The notes: a model not told the origin generated them from the sequence alone. Positions 16,006-24,634 are shown, counted from the stretch's first letter. The stretch: DNA of 34,451 nt from Streptomyces sp. UNOB3_S3 (GCF_020740895.1 NZ_JAILXP010000025.1:1-34451); one strand, 5' to 3'. Made by a program: numbers and translations.

Positions 16006-16698
16006 TCAGACCGTGATCAATCCGCGCAGAAAAGAGAGATCCACTTCTTCCAGGGAGCCCACGACCGTACGGCCCGCGACGGCCGGGATCGGTGCCACCG
16101 AGGGCACCGCCACCACCCGGCACCCCGCCGCCTCGGCGGCGGTCACGCCCGTCATGGTGTCCTCCACGACCGCGCAGCGCGCCGGGTCGGCCCCCAGCCG
16201 CGCCGCGGCCAGCAGATACGGGTCCGGGTGCGGCTTGGTGCGCGCCAGCTCGTCGCCGGCGACGGTCAGCGTGAAGTGCTCCGGGCCCAGGCTGTGGAGC
16301 ACCCGGTCGATGATCTCCCGGTGGGAGGCCGAGACCAGGGCCGTCGGCACCCCGTGGGCGGCCAGCTCGGCGAGCAGCCGCCGGGCGCCCGGCATCAGCG
16401 GCACGCCCTGCCCGATCATCTGGGAGAAGCGCGTGTTCAGCAGCGCGGTGAGCTCGGCGAGGGCGATCTTCGCGCCCGTGGCCTTGATCAGGAAGGAGGC
16501 GCTGCGCGTCATCGGGCCGCCGACGACCACCTCGCGCCACTCCTCCAGCAGCTGGTGGCCGAGCTCGGCGAAGACCGCCGTCTCCACCTCCCACCAGAAG
16601 CCCTCGGTGTCGACGAGCGTGCCGTCCATGTCGAGCAGGACCGCTTGCAGGGCCGATGCCGCCGAGCGCGTGTCGACCGCGGGAACACTGCTGGTCAT
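16006..16698 (-). CDS. HAD-superfamily phosphatase (beta-phosphoglucomutase/phosphatase subgroup)
   Basis: The 230-residue protein is a HAD hydrolase with a helical cap. Motif I is LLDMDGTLVD, with nucleophile Asp23 and general acid Asp25. Motif II is LVSAS, motif III the Lys in ARTKPHPDPYL, and motif IV VVEDTMTGVTAAEAAG. The small helical cap between motifs I and II (about residues 35-100) places it with the phosphoglycolate phosphatase and beta-phosphoglucomutase relatives, which act on small phosphorylated metabolites. The exact substrate cannot be predicted. The ATG at 16696-16698 has a perfect AGGAGG ribosome site; the frame extends upstream to 16737 but that part overlaps a hairpin. It follows the PAC2 gene on the same strand and has its own terminator. 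Confidence 0.9.
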   Translation of the reverse strand: MTSSVPAVDTRSAASALQAVLLDMDGTLVDTEGFWWEVETAVFAELGHQLLEEWREVVVGGPMTRSASFLIKATGAKIALAELTALLNTRFSQMIGQGVPLMPGARRLLAELAAHGVPTALVSASHREIIDRVLHSLGPEHFTLTVAGDELARTKPHPDPYLLAAARLGADPARCAVVEDTMTGVTAAEAAGCRVVAVPSVAPIPAVAGRTVVGSLEEVDLSFLRGLITV

Positions 16699-16720
16699 CC
16701 GCACACCTCCTGAGGGACGA

Positions 16721-16763
16721 GAAGGCCGGCCCCCCACCCTCCTCGGGTGGCGAACCGGCCTTC
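16721..16763 (-). promoter_or_regulatory. Hairpin between PAC2 stop and HAD ribosome site
   Basis: GAAGGCCGG (16721-16729) pairs with CCGGCCTTC (16755-16763), and inside it CCACCC (16734-16739) pairs with GGGTGG (16745-16750), with an asymmetric internal loop. It lies about 20-65 bases before the HAD start codon. It may terminate PAC2 transcription or act in the HAD leader. Confidence 0.5.
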
Positions 16764-16886
16764 ACCGGGCAGACAAGTGTACGGCGGATCATTGCGGCGC
16801 GTCGCGTCAATAACCCGCGAATTCATCCGTCGGCCGGGCCCCACGGGCCCGGGAGCGGGCGGCACGCCCCGGTGAGGACCGGGGCC

Positions 16887-17918
16887 TCAGCCGTCGCCCT
16901 CCGCACCGTCGGCGCCCTCCTCGGGGGCCCCGGCGGCACCGCCCTCCTCGTCCTTGGCCGGCGGGCGCGGCGGCCGGGTGCGGCCGCTGGCCGTGTCACG
17001 GAGGTACGAGGCGTCCCGGCCGCCGTCGGTGAGCCCCGGCTCGGCCGCGACCCCGCCCGGCTGGCCGGGCCCCGGCTGGCCGTCGCGGCGCCGCAGATAG
17101 CGCTCGAACTCCCGGGCGATGGCCTCTCCGGAGGCCTCCGGGAGATCGGCGGTGTCCCGCGCCTCCTCCAGCGACTGGACGTACTCGGCGACCTCGCTGT
17201 CCTCGGCCGCCAGCTGGTCGACGCCCAGCTGCCAGGCGCGGGCGTCCTCCGGCAGCTCGCCCTGCGGCACCCGCAGGTCGATCAGGTCCTCCAGGCGGTT
17301 CAGGAGCGCCAGGGTGGCCTTGGGGTTGGGCGGCTGGGAGACGTAGTGCGGCACGGCCGCCCAGAGGCTGACCGCGGGGACGCCCGCGTGGGCGCAGGCC
17401 TCCTGGAGGACTCCGACGATCCCGGTCGGGCCCTCGTAGCGGGACTCCTCCAGATCGAGGGTGCGGGCCAGGTCGGGGTCGGAGGTGACCCCGCTGACCG
17501 GTACGGGCCGGGTGTGCGGGGTGTCGCCGAGCAGCGAGCCCAGGATCACCACCATCTCCACGCCCAGCTCGTGGGCGAAGCCCAGGATCTCGTTGCAGAA
17601 GGACCGCCAGCGCATGCTGGGCTCGATGCCGCGCACCAGCACGAGGTCGCGCGGGGCGCCGCCGGCGGCGCGCACCACGGACAGCCGGGTGGTCGGCCAG
17701 GTGATCTTGCGGATGCCCCCGTCCAGCCAGATCGTGGGCCGGTTGACCTGGAAGTCGTAGTAGTCCTCGGCGTCGAGCGCGGCGAAGACCTCGCCCTTCC
17801 ACTCCCGGTCGAGGTGCGCCACCGCGCTGGAGGCGGCGTCGCCGGCGTCGTTCCAGCCCTCGAAGGCACAGATCATGACCGGGTCGATCAGCTCGGGAAC
17901 CCCCTCAAGCTCGATCAC
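16887..17918 (-). CDS. PAC2-family protein, probable ParJ
   Basis: The 343-residue protein has the PAC2 (proteasome assembly chaperone 2-like) fold, seen in the opening VPELIDPVMICAFEGWNDAGDAASSAVAHL, the RWRSFCNEILGFAHELGVEMVVILGSLLGDTPHTRPVPV core, and VPAVSLWAAVPHYVSQPPNPKATLALL. The last 70 residues are Gly/Pro/Glu-rich and probably disordered. From memory, the streptomycete homologue beside the glycerol operon is ParJ, which modulates ParA assembly during chromosome segregation; I have not been able to verify the match. The GTG at 17916-17918 follows AAGGAGG. PAC2 proteins resemble proteasome assembly factors, but a link to the nearby 20S genes is not shown in bacteria. Confidence 0.88.
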   Translation of the reverse strand: MIELEGVPELIDPVMICAFEGWNDAGDAASSAVAHLDREWKGEVFAALDAEDYYDFQVNRPTIWLDGGIRKITWPTTRLSVVRAAGGAPRDLVLVRGIEPSMRWRSFCNEILGFAHELGVEMVVILGSLLGDTPHTRPVPVSGVTSDPDLARTLDLEESRYEGPTGIVGVLQEACAHAGVPAVSLWAAVPHYVSQPPNPKATLALLNRLEDLIDLRVPQGELPEDARAWQLGVDQLAAEDSEVAEYVQSLEEARDTADLPEASGEAIAREFERYLRRRDGQPGPGQPGGVAAEPGLTDGGRDASYLRDTASGRTRPPRPPAKDEEGGAAGAPEEGADGAEGDG

Positions 17919-17943
17919 CCAGCGCCTCCTTCCGACCGGGGTC

Positions 17944-17960
17944 CACGGGCTCCGCCCGTG
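17944..17960 (-). terminator. Short hairpin upstream of PAC2
   Basis: CACGGGC (17944-17950) pairs with GCCCGTG (17954-17960) across a TCC loop. It lies about 100 bases past the GH18-like stop and 26 bases before the PAC2 start. It may end the upstream transcript or belong to the PAC2 leader. Confidence 0.35.
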
Positions 17961-18062
17961 CCACCACCGGTTGCCGTTCCGTGCAGTTGCGTTCGTCTTG
18001 CGTGTGCCCCAAGCCTACGACTTCGGCGGCCCCCCTTCGCAGCCCCCAAGGGGGAGGGACTT

Positions 18063-19160
18063 TCAGCCACGTGCTCCCCATCCAGCCCGGTAGGCGTGCC
18101 AGTCGGCGTCGGTGGCCGCGAAGTCCACGTACAGCGCCAGCCCGAAGTTCCGCCGGTGGCGGTCCTCGCGGCCGAGCCCCAGCCGGGCGCCGCGCACGGC
18201 GGCCGCGGCGGTCTCGGCCCGGCTCTGATGGCCCAGGTTGTCCGTGTGGTAGAAGGGCACGCCCATCAGCAGGTCCGTGCCGGCCGGGGTGGCCTGGAGG
18301 GCGAGCCTGGTCTGCTGGGCCACATAGCCGCCGTAGAGGTTCTCCCAGGGCAGCGCGGTGTCGTAGGACATGACGGCGATCTGGTCGACGCGGCGGGCGA
18401 CGTCGCCGAAGTAGTTCTGCGTCCACCACTTGGGACTGCCGAACGCGCCCGACGCGGAGTGCATGGAGGGCAGCGGGTCGATCTGCTGGGCGGCGACGGA
18501 CAGCGGTCCGCCCTCCGAACGCACCGCCGGGCGCAGGGAGTCCAGCAGGGTGAGGAAGTCGCGGTCGCCGGTGCGCACGGGTTCGACGTCCAGGTGGACG
18601 CCCTGGAATCCGGCCCGCATCACCTGCCGGGCGCTGGCGACGACGGCGTCGCGGGCGGCCGGCGAGCCCAGCCACAGGCCGCCGCCCTCGCCCCGGCGGA
18701 CCAGTTTGTTCCCCAGCCACGCCTGGACCCGGACGCCGGGCAGTTCCCGGTGGACGGCGTTCAGCAGCCAGCCGGCGTTGCGGTAGGCCGAGGCGGGCAG
18801 GGTGCCGTCGTGCTCCAGCGGTCCGGCGTGCACGTACAGGTCGTGGATGCCGCTGCCGGCGATCTTCCGGCGGAGCCGGGCGAGGTCGGCGTCGCCCTTG
18901 CGGCCGTCGAGCCAGGCGTGGCCGAGCCAGAGGGCGTCCTTGCCCCGGGTGACGGCGTCGTCGGCGGGCGCCCCGGCGTACGAGGCGCGCAGCGCGCTGC
19001 CGGCCGCGACGACCGGTACGAGGACGAGGAGGGCCAGCGCCAGGGCCACGCGCACGGTGACGCGGCGCCACCGCGGCCCGCGCGCGGCGGTCTTCTTCGT
19101 GGACTTCTTCGCGGACTTCTTCGTGGCCGGCGTGGCCTGTTCCGGTGCTGTCCCGTTCAT
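18063..19160 (-). CDS. Membrane-anchored GH18-like glycoside hydrolase, function unknown
   Basis: The 365-residue protein starts with a Lys/Ala-rich cytoplasmic tail (KKSAKKSTKKTA, about residues 13-24), followed by one membrane segment (about 36-56, VALALALLVLVPVVAAGSAL) and an outside domain. That domain looks like a TIM barrel: a strand ending GVHLDVEPV resembles the acidic catalytic strand of GH18-type enzymes, and later strands include DQIAVMSYDTALP and LLMGVPFYHTDN. The pattern suggests a cell-wall or glycan-active enzyme, but the full DxxDxDxE motif of chitinases is not present, so activity is uncertain. The ATG at 19158-19160 has a GAGGGGGA ribosome site. It lies between glpD and PAC2 on the same strand, after the glpD terminator. 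Confidence 0.75.
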   Translation of the reverse strand: MNGTAPEQATPATKKSAKKSTKKTAARGPRWRRVTVRVALALALLVLVPVVAAGSALRASYAGAPADDAVTRGKDALWLGHAWLDGRKGDADLARLRRKIAGSGIHDLYVHAGPLEHDGTLPASAYRNAGWLLNAVHRELPGVRVQAWLGNKLVRRGEGGGLWLGSPAARDAVVASARQVMRAGFQGVHLDVEPVRTGDRDFLTLLDSLRPAVRSEGGPLSVAAQQIDPLPSMHSASGAFGSPKWWTQNYFGDVARRVDQIAVMSYDTALPWENLYGGYVAQQTRLALQATPAGTDLLMGVPFYHTDNLGHQSRAETAAAAVRGARLGLGREDRHRRNFGLALYVDFAATDADWHAYRAGWGARG

Positions 19161-19243
19161 GGTGTTCGTCCCCCTCTTCCCTCCAGGGGACGTGTCAGGA
19201 CCGGCATCGGTTGCCCGGTTCCGCGCATACGTGCGGAAACGCG

Positions 19244-19280
19244 GGAACGGGGAGCGGTGCCGGGCACCGCTCCCCGTTCC
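19244..19280 (-). terminator. Terminator of the glycerol operon
   Basis: A perfect 17-bp stem (19244-19260 with 19264-19280) with a 3-base loop lies 14 bases past the glpD stop on the minus strand and is followed by CGCGTTTCC. Confidence 0.8.
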
Positions 19281-19294
19281 GGGGCGTGTTCGCG

Positions 19295-20917
19295 TCAGCG
19301 CTTGTCGCCCGGCGCCTCGTTGTTGAGCACAGCCTTGACCTTGGCGCGGACGTCCTCGGTGTCGAGGCCGCGGATGGTCAGGGTGGTGCGGCGGCGCAGC
19401 ACGTCGTCGACCGTCTCGGCCCACTCGTGGTCGCGGGCGTAGACGACCTGGGCCCAGATCTCCGGGCCGTCCTCGTGGATCCGCTCGCCGAGCTCGGGGT
19501 TCTCGTTGACCAGGCGGGCGATGTCGAAGGACAGCGAGCCGTAGTGGGTGGCGAGGTGGCGGGCGGTCAGCGGGTCCATGCGGCTGCCCGGCTCGCGGTC
19601 CACGAGCAGGCGGTGGGCGACCGCGTTGGGGTTGGCGACACCCGGCAGCGGGGTGCGGCGGACCAGGCTGGAGACGGGCTCCATGTCCTCGGTCAGCGGG
19701 CTGCCCGGGACCTTGGCCAGCTTGGCCATCACCGTACGGCCGATGTGGCGGTAGGTGGTCCACTTGCCGCCGGCGACGGAGAGCATGCCGCCCTTGCCCT
19801 CGGAGACGACCGTCTCGCGCTTGGCCTGGGCGACGTCGCCCGGGCCGCCGGGCAGCACGCGCAGACCGGCGAAGGCGTACGTCATCAGGTCGCGGTCGAG
19901 GTCGGCGTCCTGGATGGAGAACGCGGCCTCGTCGAGGATCTGCTGGATGTCCTCCTCGGTGGCGCGCACGTCCGCCGGGTCGCCCTCGTACTGGGTGTCG
20001 GTGGTGCCCAGCAGCAGCTGGTCCTCCCACGGCAGGGCGAAGGTGATGCGGTACTTGTCGATCGGGGTGGCCATGGCGGCCTTCCACGGCGACTTGCGCT
20101 TCATCACGATGTGCGCGCCCTTGGAGAGGCGGATCGACGGCGCGGCGCCCTTGTCTTCCAGCTTCCGCAGGTGGTCCACCCACGGGCCGGTGGCGTTGAG
20201 GACGACGCGCGCGTCGATGCCGAACTCCGTGCCGTCGACACGGTCCTTGAGCTCCGCTCCGGTGACCTTGCCGTGCGTGAAGCGCAGGCCGGTGACCTCG
20301 GCGTGGTTGAGGACGACCGCGCCGGACTCGACGGCCGCGCGGACCGTCATGACGGCGACGCGGGAGTCGTTCATCTGGTGGTCGTAGTAGACCGCCACGG
20401 CCTTGAGGTTGTCCGTGCGCAGACCGGGGTTGTCGGCCTTGGCCTTGGCCGGGGTGATGACCTTGCCGACGCCGTCGCCGAAGGCGGACAGCGCCGAGTA
20501 GGCGAACACACCGGCGCCGAGCTTGGCCGCGCCCACCGGGCCGCCCTTGTAGACGGGCAGGTAGAAGGTGAGCGGGTTGACCAGGTGCGGGGCCACGTCC
20601 TTGGCCAGCACCCGGCGCTCGTGGTGGTTCTCCGCGACCAGCTTGACCGCGCCGGTCTGCAGGTAGCGCAGGCCGCCGTGGACGAGCTTGGAGGACGCGG
20701 AGGAGGTGGCGCCGGCGAAGTCGCCGGCGTCCACCATCGCGACCCGCAGTCCGGACTGCGCGGCGTGCCAGGCCACCGAGGTGCCCAGGATGCCGCCACC
20801 GATCACCAGGAGGTCGTACGTCGCCTTGGACAGTCTCTCCCGGGTCTCGGCTCGGCCCGGGTTGGCACCGGCAGCCGGGTGCGTTCCCAGGGTCGGAACG
20901 CTCTGCGGGGTTGTCAT
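19295..20917 (-). CDS. glpD: Aerobic glycerol-3-phosphate dehydrogenase GlpD
   Basis: GlpD oxidises glycerol-3-phosphate to dihydroxyacetone phosphate at the membrane and passes electrons to quinone. The 540-residue protein has an N-terminal FAD-binding dinucleotide motif (LLVIGGGILGTSVAW, GGGILG at 40-45), the family segment SSKLVHGGLRYLQTGAVKLVAE, a substrate domain with ATGPWVDHLRK and LLLGTTDTQYEGDP, and a C-terminal helical domain (DHEWAETVDDVLRRRTTL). The ATG at 20915-20917 lies 2 bases after the glpK stop, with a GAGGAG ribosome site inside the glpK end, so translation is probably coupled. It is the last gene of the glpF-glpK-glpD operon. Confidence 0.96.
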   Translation of the reverse strand: MTTPQSVPTLGTHPAAGANPGRAETRERLSKATYDLLVIGGGILGTSVAWHAAQSGLRVAMVDAGDFAGATSSASSKLVHGGLRYLQTGAVKLVAENHHERRVLAKDVAPHLVNPLTFYLPVYKGGPVGAAKLGAGVFAYSALSAFGDGVGKVITPAKAKADNPGLRTDNLKAVAVYYDHQMNDSRVAVMTVRAAVESGAVVLNHAEVTGLRFTHGKVTGAELKDRVDGTEFGIDARVVLNATGPWVDHLRKLEDKGAAPSIRLSKGAHIVMKRKSPWKAAMATPIDKYRITFALPWEDQLLLGTTDTQYEGDPADVRATEEDIQQILDEAAFSIQDADLDRDLMTYAFAGLRVLPGGPGDVAQAKRETVVSEGKGGMLSVAGGKWTTYRHIGRTVMAKLAKVPGSPLTEDMEPVSSLVRRTPLPGVANPNAVAHRLLVDREPGSRMDPLTARHLATHYGSLSFDIARLVNENPELGERIHEDGPEIWAQVVYARDHEWAETVDDVLRRRTTLTIRGLDTEDVRAKVKAVLNNEAPGDKR

Positions 20918-20919
20918 GA

Positions 20920-22455
20920 TTACTCCTCGTCCTCGATCCAGCCCATGGTCCGCTCGACGGCCTTGAGCCAGCTCTTGTACTCGCGGTCACGCGTGTCCGC
21001 GTCCATGCGGGGGGTCCACTCGGCGGCCCGGCGCCAGTTGGCGCGCAGTGCGTCGGTGTCCGGCCAGAAGCCGACGGCCAGGCCGGCGGCGTAGGCCGCG
21101 CCGAGGCAGGTCGTCTCGGCGACCATCGGGCGCACCACGGGGGCGTCCAGGAAGTCCGAGAGGGTCTGCATCAGCAAGTTGTTGGAGGTCATGCCGCCGT
21201 CGACCTTGAGCGCGGTGAGCTCGACGCCGGAGTCCTTGGTCATGGCGTCGGTGATCTCGCGGGTCTGCCAGGCGGTGGCCTCGAGTACGGCGCGGGCGAT
21301 GTGCGCCTTGGTGACGTAGCGGGTGAGGCCCGCGATGACACCGCGCGCGTCGGAGCGCCAGTAGGGGGCGAACAGGCCGGAGAAGGCCGGCACGAAGTAG
21401 GCGCCGCCGTTGTCCTCGACGGAGCTGGCGAGCGTCTCGATCTCGGCCGCGCTCTTGATGAGGCCCATCTGGTCGCGCATCCACTGCACGAGGGAGCCGG
21501 TGACGGCGATGGAGCCCTCGAGGGCGTAGACCGGCTTCTGGTCGCCGATGCGGTAGCCGACCGTGGTCAGCAGGCCGTTGTAGGACTGGACGGGCTCGTC
21601 ACCGGTGTTCATCAGCATGAAGGTGCCGGTGCCGTAGGTGGACTTGGCCTCGCCCTGGTCGAAGCAGGTCTGGCCGAAGAGGGCCGCCTGCTGGTCGCCG
21701 AGCGCGGAGGCGACGGGGACGCCGGCGAGGGCGCCGCCCTTGGCGGTGCCGTAGACCTCGGCGGAGGAGCGGATCTCCGGCAGCACGGCGGCCGGGATCT
21801 CCATGGAGGAGAGGATGCGCTCGTCCCACTCCAGGGAGCGGAGGTTCATCAGCATGGTGCGGGAGGCGTTGGTGACGTCCGTGACGTGGACACCGCCCTC
21901 GGCACCGCCGGTGAGGTTCCAGATGACCCAGGAGTCCATGGTGCCGAAGAGGATGTCGCCGGCCTCGGCGCGCTCACGCAGGCCCTCGACGTTGTCCAGC
22001 AGCCAGCGGACCTTGGGGCCGGAGAAGTAGGAGGCCAGCGGGAGGCCCGTCTCACGGCGGAAGCGGTCCTGGCCGACGTTGCGGCCGAGCTCCTTGCAGA
22101 GGGCGTCGGTGCGGGTGTCCTGCCAGACGATGGCGTTGTAGACCGGCTGGCCGGTGTTCTTGTCCCACAGCAGCGTGGTCTCACGCTGGTTGGTGATGCC
22201 GATGGCCTTGACGTCGGCGGCGGTGATGCCCGCCTTCTCGACGGCGCCGGCGACGACCTCCTGGACGTTCGCCCAGATCTCCATGGCGTCGTGCTCGACC
22301 CAGCCCGGCTTGGGGAAGATCTGCTCGTGCTCCTTCTGGTCGACGGAGACGATGCGTCCGTCGCGGTCGAAGACGATGCAGCGGGACGAGGTGGTGCCCT
22401 GGTCGATCGCGGCGATGAACGGGCCCTGGGCGTGGGTGCCGGTGGTCTCGGTCAT
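20920..22455 (-). CDS. glpK: Glycerol kinase GlpK
   Basis: GlpK phosphorylates glycerol with ATP to glycerol-3-phosphate, trapping it in the cell. The 511-residue protein has the FGGY kinase fold. The ATP-binding DQGTTSSR lies at residues 18-25, followed by [40 protein letters not shown] and the C-terminal half with YGTGTFML and [14 protein letters not shown]. The length is normal for the family. The ATG at 22453-22455 has an AGGAG ribosome site about 11 bases upstream. It is the middle gene of the operon: glpF lies 44 bp upstream and glpD 2 bp downstream. Expression should follow the GylR-controlled promoter before glpF. Confidence 0.97.
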   Translation of the reverse strand: MTETTGTHAQGPFIAAIDQGTTSSRCIVFDRDGRIVSVDQKEHEQIFPKPGWVEHDAMEIWANVQEVVAGAVEKAGITAADVKAIGITNQRETTLLWDKNTGQPVYNAIVWQDTRTDALCKELGRNVGQDRFRRETGLPLASYFSGPKVRWLLDNVEGLRERAEAGDILFGTMDSWVIWNLTGGAEGGVHVTDVTNASRTMLMNLRSLEWDERILSSMEIPAAVLPEIRSSAEVYGTAKGGALAGVPVASALGDQQAALFGQTCFDQGEAKSTYGTGTFMLMNTGDEPVQSYNGLLTTVGYRIGDQKPVYALEGSIAVTGSLVQWMRDQMGLIKSAAEIETLASSVEDNGGAYFVPAFSGLFAPYWRSDARGVIAGLTRYVTKAHIARAVLEATAWQTREITDAMTKDSGVELTALKVDGGMTSNNLLMQTLSDFLDAPVVRPMVAETTCLGAAYAAGLAVGFWPDTDALRANWRRAAEWTPRMDADTRDREYKSWLKAVERTMGWIEDEE

Positions 22456-22499
22456 TGGGGGTGTGCTCCTGAAGTCGGAAGGGTCTCGGCGGATGCTGC

Positions 22500-23282
22500 T
22501 CAGAACGCGATCTTGTGGATGCCCGCGGCGAGGGCGGCGCCGATGATCGGGCCGACCACCGGGACCCAGGCGTAGCCCCAGTCCGAGCCGCCCTTGTTGG
22601 GCAGCGGGAGCAGCGCGTGCACGATGCGCGGGCCGAGGTCACGGGCGGGGTTGATGGCGTAGCCGGTCGGGCCACCGAGCGAGAGGCCGATGCCGACGAC
22701 GAGCAGGGCGACCATCAGGGTGCCCGTGCCGCTGACGGCCAGGCCCTTGGTCAGGCCCATGGTGAGGATGAACAGCACCAGCACCGTGGTGGCGATGATC
22801 TCGGTGACCAGGTTCTGCACCGCGTTGCGGACCTCGGGACCGGTGGAGAAGATGCCCAGCACCGGGCCGGCCTGCGGCTCGGCGGTCTGGTCGACCATGC
22901 CCTCGCTGGGGTTCGGGGTCGAGACGATCTCCGGGTCGGTCAGGTGGGCCTGGAACTGACCGTAGTAGGCCAGCCAGACCAGCGTCGCGCCGGTCATCGC
23001 GCCGAGCAGCTGCGAGCCGATGTAGAGCGGTACGTCGCTCCACTCGACGGCGCCGTCGAAGGCGAGGCCGAGCGTGACGGCCGGGTTGAGGTGCGCGCCG
23101 GACTTAGCACCGATGTACGCACCGGCCAGGACGGCGAAGCCCCAGCCGAACGTGATGGCAAGCCAGCCCGCGTTCCGGGCCTTGGAACGCTTCAGGGTGA
23201 CGGCGGCGCAGACGCCGCCGCCGAGCAGAATCAGAACTGCGGTACCGATGAACTCACCGGTGAAGATGTCGGAGCTGGACAC
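22500..23282 (-). CDS. glpF: Glycerol uptake facilitator GlpF
   Basis: GlpF is an aquaglyceroporin of the MIP family that lets glycerol diffuse across the membrane. The 260-residue protein has six membrane segments and the two pore half-helices with NPA motifs at residues 66-68 (HLNPAVTLG) and 211-213 ([11 protein letters not shown]). The Asp after the second NPA-Arg is typical of glycerol channels rather than water channels. A loop of about 35 residues ([14 protein letters not shown]...) between the third and fourth segments is normal for GlpF. The GTG at 23280-23282 has an AAAGGAG ribosome site 7 bases upstream; the frame stays open to 23381 but that part is the leader. It is the first gene of the operon. 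Confidence 0.95.
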   Translation of the reverse strand: MSSSDIFTGEFIGTAVLILLGGGVCAAVTLKRSKARNAGWLAITFGWGFAVLAGAYIGAKSGAHLNPAVTLGLAFDGAVEWSDVPLYIGSQLLGAMTGATLVWLAYYGQFQAHLTDPEIVSTPNPSEGMVDQTAEPQAGPVLGIFSTGPEVRNAVQNLVTEIIATTVLVLFILTMGLTKGLAVSGTGTLMVALLVVGIGLSLGGPTGYAINPARDLGPRIVHALLPLPNKGGSDWGYAWVPVVGPIIGAALAAGIHKIAF

Positions 23283-23393
23283 CCGCGACTCCTTTGTCCT
23301 TCGTCCAGGGGAAGACGAACCGCGGGTTTCCGGCGGTCCGAGCCCTCCGTGAGGGCGGCGATCGGTCCCGTGGCACTGCACACCATAGCGAAT

Positions 23394-23422
23394 ATTGTCG
23401 GTAGGTGTTCGACAATGCCGAC
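23394..23422. promoter_or_regulatory. Candidate GylR operator upstream of glpF
   Basis: Plus-strand bases 23408-23422 (TTCGACAATGCCGAC) match 12 of 15 positions of an element upstream of gylR, in the same orientation. A second, overlapping dyad pairs ATTGTCG (23394-23400) with CGACAAT (23410-23416). A possible minus-strand -10 box TATGGT (23382-23387) lies just downstream, so a bound repressor would cover the promoter. Confidence 0.6.
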
Positions 23423-23424
23423 CG

Positions 23425-23641
23425 ATGCACGGCAGTTTTCTGGACGGTTAAGGGCACGTCAAGGGTTCTGTGACCGGAAACTCTCGGCCAACTGGCCGTA
23501 AATTTACGTTCGGATACCGACGGGTAACGACCCGGTCTCGACGGCCCCCGAAAGGCCCTTCCGAAGCGCTTTCGCGAACCGGACGGACCGTTTTTACGGG
23601 GCCCGTGAACGCGGGTGCGACCCCTTTTGGGGAAGCGGTCC
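23425..23641 (-). other. gylR-glpF intergenic region with palindromes
   Basis: This part of the 359-base gap holds no gene. It contains an unusual AT-rich 12-bp palindrome CGTAAATTTACG (23497-23508) beside a CGGCC/GGCCG dyad (23486-23499). A minus-strand TTGACG at about 23455-23460 could be a -35 box. Near the gylR stop are a CCCC-AAAA-GGGG hairpin (about 23621-23632) and a TAAAAACGG tract, possibly a weak gylR terminator. Confidence 0.35.
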
Positions 23642-24406
23642 TCAGAAGCGGCCGGCGCCCAGGTCGCGGGAGACCGCGCGGGCGCAGTCGCGCACGGCCG
23701 CGACCAGCCGGGCCTGGATCTCGCCCGCCTCGCAGACGCGCTCGACGGCGCCCGTGATGCCCACCGCGCCCACCGGCATCCGGCGCCGGTCGTGGATGGG
23801 GGCCGCGAGCGAGGCCACGCCCGCCCAGGTCTCCTCGACGTCCGACGCCCAGCCGCGGGCGCGGGTCAGGTCCAGCACGCCCTCCAGATCGGGCATGGCC
23901 GTCACCGTCGAAGGAGTGAACGCCTCGCGCTCGGCGTCGGCGACCTCGGCGTGCGCCACCGGGTCGTAGGCGCACAGCACCTTGCCCAGGGCCGTGCTGT
24001 GCAGCGGCTGCATCGCGCCGACCTCCAGCACCTGGCGGCTGTCGTCGGGCCGGAAGACATGGTGGATGATCAGGACGCCCTGCTGGTGCAGCACCCCGAG
24101 GTAGACGCTCTCGCCGCTGGAGCGGGCCAGGTCGTCCGCCCAGACCAGGGCGCGCGCCCGCAGTTCGTGGACGTCCAGGTAGCTGTTGCCCAGCCGCAGC
24201 AGCTCGGCGCCGAGCTGGTAGCGCCCCGAGGCGGGGTCCTGTTCGACGAACCCCTCCTGCTGGAGCGTGCGCAGGATGCCGTGGGCGGTGCCCTTCGCCA
24301 GGCCCAGCGCGGAGGCCACGTCGGACAGGCCCAGCCGTCGCTCACCGCCCGCGAGCAGCCGCAGCATCGCCGCCGCCCGCTCCAGTGACTGGATGGTCCG
24401 TGCCAT
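23642..24406 (-). CDS. gylR: IclR-family regulator of glycerol catabolism, GylR
   Basis: In Streptomyces coelicolor GylR represses the glycerol operon and its own gene and is released when glycerol-3-phosphate builds up. This 254-residue protein has the IclR layout: an N-terminal winged helix-turn-helix (about 5-65, SLERAAAMLRLLAGGERRLGLSDVASALGLAKGTAHGILRTL) and a GAF-like effector domain (about 75-250, with MQPLHSTALGKVLCAY and GVASLAAPIHDRRRMPVGAVGITG). The ATG at 24404-24406 follows AAGGAGGG. It lies directly upstream of glpF on the same strand, the same arrangement as in S. coelicolor. Matching palindromes precede both gylR and glpF, in line with autoregulation. Confidence 0.94.
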   Translation of the reverse strand: MARTIQSLERAAAMLRLLAGGERRLGLSDVASALGLAKGTAHGILRTLQQEGFVEQDPASGRYQLGAELLRLGNSYLDVHELRARALVWADDLARSSGESVYLGVLHQQGVLIIHHVFRPDDSRQVLEVGAMQPLHSTALGKVLCAYDPVAHAEVADAEREAFTPSTVTAMPDLEGVLDLTRARGWASDVEETWAGVASLAAPIHDRRRMPVGAVGITGAVERVCEAGEIQARLVAAVRDCARAVSRDLGAGRF

Positions 24407-24456
24407 CGAGCACCCTCCTTACGCGCCTGCCGCCCGGCTGTATCCGTTTGTATCCG

Positions 24457-24471
24457 TTCGGCAATGCTGAA
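24457..24471. promoter_or_regulatory. Candidate GylR operator upstream of gylR
   Basis: TTCGGCAATGCTGAA is an imperfect palindrome (7-base arms around a central A, one mismatch) about 50 bases upstream of the gylR start. It matches 12 of 15 bases of the element before glpF. A tandem direct repeat, TATCCGTTTG then TATCCGTTCG (24441-24460), overlaps its left edge and may lie in the promoter. Confidence 0.6.
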
Positions 24472-24634
24472 CACTATCGGCCGATGCCGACCAGGGGATA
24501 CCCGACAGCAGGCCAGACCATGATCACCGACAGGACGCGTACGGCCGAATCCGGCCGGGGGCACGGTATCCACCGGCGGTCCACCCGGTGGTCCAGACCG
24601 TGGACACCCCTCGGCCTCCCGGCACCCCGGCGGC
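24472..24634. other. gylR-metH divergent intergenic region
   Basis: With flanking sites this gap is 300 bases long. It holds two hairpins: CGGCCG (24542-24547) with CGGCCG (24552-24557), and CCACCGG (24570-24576) with CCGGTGG (24585-24591). No reading frame looks coding. No conserved cobalamin-riboswitch box was recognised. Confidence 0.4.

Noticed and set aside
18063..20990. A single 975-codon frame joining the GH18-like protein with sequence overlapping glpD
   Set aside because: The upstream two thirds are an out-of-frame reading of glpD, rich in Arg and Pro. The real protein starts at 19160 with a ribosome site, Lys-rich tail and membrane segment.
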